Shown here piece by piece: positions 62,587 to 64,000 of a DNA stretch of 64,000 nt. The position numbers and the translations under genes were made by a program. The stretch is from Alviniconcha marisindica (lineage: Eukaryota > Mollusca > Gastropoda > Provannidae): NCBI GenBank assembly GCA_018857735.1, contig JABMCL010003792.1, positions 879,001 through 943,000 of the forward strand. The letters are read 5' to 3'. Below the pieces are notes generated by a model. The model saw nothing but the letters and a program-made list of their open reading frames with translations, was not told the DNA's origin and did no database searches. Every line of letters begins with the position of its first letter. The first letter of the stretch is position 1.

Positions 62587-62979
62587 GAAGTTGTGTCAGT
62601 GTCCTGTAAGCTTGAGTTGATGACAAGTCCTTGGCTTTGGAGATCCCTGACTGAATCTGATAACATGCTGGCTAACGTGCCACAGTGTGTGTGTGATTGT
62701 GCCACAGTGTGATGGTGTGTGTGTGACTGTGCCACGGTGTGTGTGTGATGGTGTGTGTGTGTGTGTGACTGTGCCACGGTGTGTGTGTGTGATACTGTTT
62801 TAATTGCTGTGTGTGATACTTTAATTAATTGTTTTACAAGTATGTGATCTTAATTCATTATTATTTTATGATGAAGTCACAATTGTTCTATATTCATAAC
62901 TTTACTATGGTTAAAGTAAGTCTCTTTTATTGGTGATGTTGTGTTTGTTGTATTGTTCTCTTAACATTATGTATATTTT

Positions 62980-63065
62980 TTTATGAGCCCGCCATGACCA
63001 CAACAAAATTGCCCCTTGTGGGATGATTAAAGTTTTTTTTGAATTTGAATTGAATTTGAATTCTT
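62980..63065 (+). mobile_element. Retroposon 3' tail with (GAATTT)-type repeats
   Basis: The stretch aaaattgccccttgtgggat then gattaaagttttttttgaat ends in gaatttgaattgaatttgaa. A short AATAAA-like tract followed by a GAATT repeat is typical of LINE 3' ends. No coding part is attached. Confidence 0.5.
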
Positions 63066-64000
63066 GCTTCACTCATTTGAATTTAAGTTCTCACAGATCT
63101 AATCTTTTAAGATCTCTTTGCAGACAGGACTTTGATGTGTGTAGCACTGTTTCTGTCATAATACTGTTATCACTATCAGTATCATTTGGTTATTATTATT
63201 ATTATCCAAGCCGTGATACTGTGACGGCATTCCTCCAGATTTTCAACTGCCCCTTTGACGGAGGCTTTTTTAAAAATCCCTCTGTATAATATGTGTGTCA
63301 AAGCTTGACTCTGCTGTGTATCATTTATAACCATTGGCAAAGTGCTGTTTGCTGGTGCCAAATTTGCTTTAAAAACAGCAAAGTGCTGTCAGATGGCAGT
63401 TGCGAAGGGCTGTTGTTGGTGTTGAAATTGTACTCTCCACTGCATTTGTGAAAATTCTTGTTTGGTGTCTGTCAGTAGAGTCAGGGGTGGAAGGGGGGTG
63501 GGGTGAAGTGTGTGGGGGGGGGGGAGGGGGGGCAGCGTGGACTTGGCACACTGACAGTGTAGGATTTTCATAGAGTGGAGGGAGTGGTAACTTTTCTGCA
63601 ATGTTACTTGTTAGACGGAAACCCAGTAGCTGTCGTATGACCAGACTGCAGGCTGTCTTATCTGAATCCTGACTTTTTCTTTCTCTCTTATTACTGCGCT
63701 ACTAAAGCACTATCATGTTTTGCCTGTGTGTTCCTGTGCCAATGACTGTTACTTTGTGTTACTGTTAGTGCCTTCTCTTAAAGTAAAAACCAGTGGGTGG
63801 CCATGAGAACTTTGCAACAAACACTCTTAGTGCATGCTGTGCACTTGGAGGCAAGACTGGCACTGATAAGTCTGTACAGTGTTGACTCGAATGAATGAAA
63901 ACAACAAACGAACAAAACAAAACAAAAAACATGGTGTCAGTAGTGCATACATGTTGACTCATACAGTTTACCAGTACAAAATACATTTTTTTCATTATTT
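63066..64000. other. No gene seen
   Basis: It contains a G-rich run at 63480-63535 and (ATT)n at 63193-63206. No supported gene. Confidence 0.45.

Overview
The window is animal nuclear DNA. Genes are split by GT-AG introns, most of the sequence is intergenic, and it is full of CA/TG microsatellites, tRNA-derived SINEs, LINE debris, foldback elements and minisatellites. Gene content and repeat style suggest a lophotrochozoan, most likely a marine mollusc such as a gastropod. That taxonomic call is inference and has not been searched. Almost all long reading frames are chance or repeat-borne; the real genes appear only when short exons are joined across splice sites.

Layout. (1) 3076-10662, + strand: pellino, a RING-like E3 ubiquitin ligase of Toll/IL-1R signalling, 8 exons and nearly full length. 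(2) 10663-14100: tandem repeats whose unit descends from the end of pellino's last coding exon. (3) 14100-30500: no gene recognised; it holds several minisatellites (29, 33, about 48, 66, about 68 and about 84 bp units) and SINEs. (4) 30576-33521, - strand: a small spliced gene for a roughly 93-residue single-pass membrane protein of unknown identity. (5) 34901-40867, + strand: a 5-exon leucine-rich-repeat gene of 417 residues with a C-terminal cysteine module resembling LRRC58/LRRC28. It is divergent from gene 4. (6) 41-48.7 kb: intergenic repeats. (7) 49297-56416, - strand: BCKDHA, the E1-alpha subunit of mitochondrial branched-chain 2-oxoacid dehydrogenase. Eight exons cover the mature protein; the targeting-peptide exon or exons were not found. 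(8) 56.4-64 kb: repeats and LINE remains, no gene recognised.

The genes are unrelated in pathway (innate signalling, branched-chain amino-acid catabolism, an uncharacterised LRR protein). The striking feature is structural: fragments of exon edges have been copied into neighbouring introns and 3' flanks in all three larger genes. These include a decoy acceptor, an exon 3 shard, a duplicated exon 7 start, a roughly 31-bp minisatellite built on the exon 8 acceptor, and a stop-codon-containing array after pellino. They also include a shard after the LRR gene, a decaying array of the terminal exon after BCKDHA, and two extra donor-bearing copies of a BCKDHA exon fragment. This local duplication of splice-site and stop-codon segments is the most interesting signal in the window.
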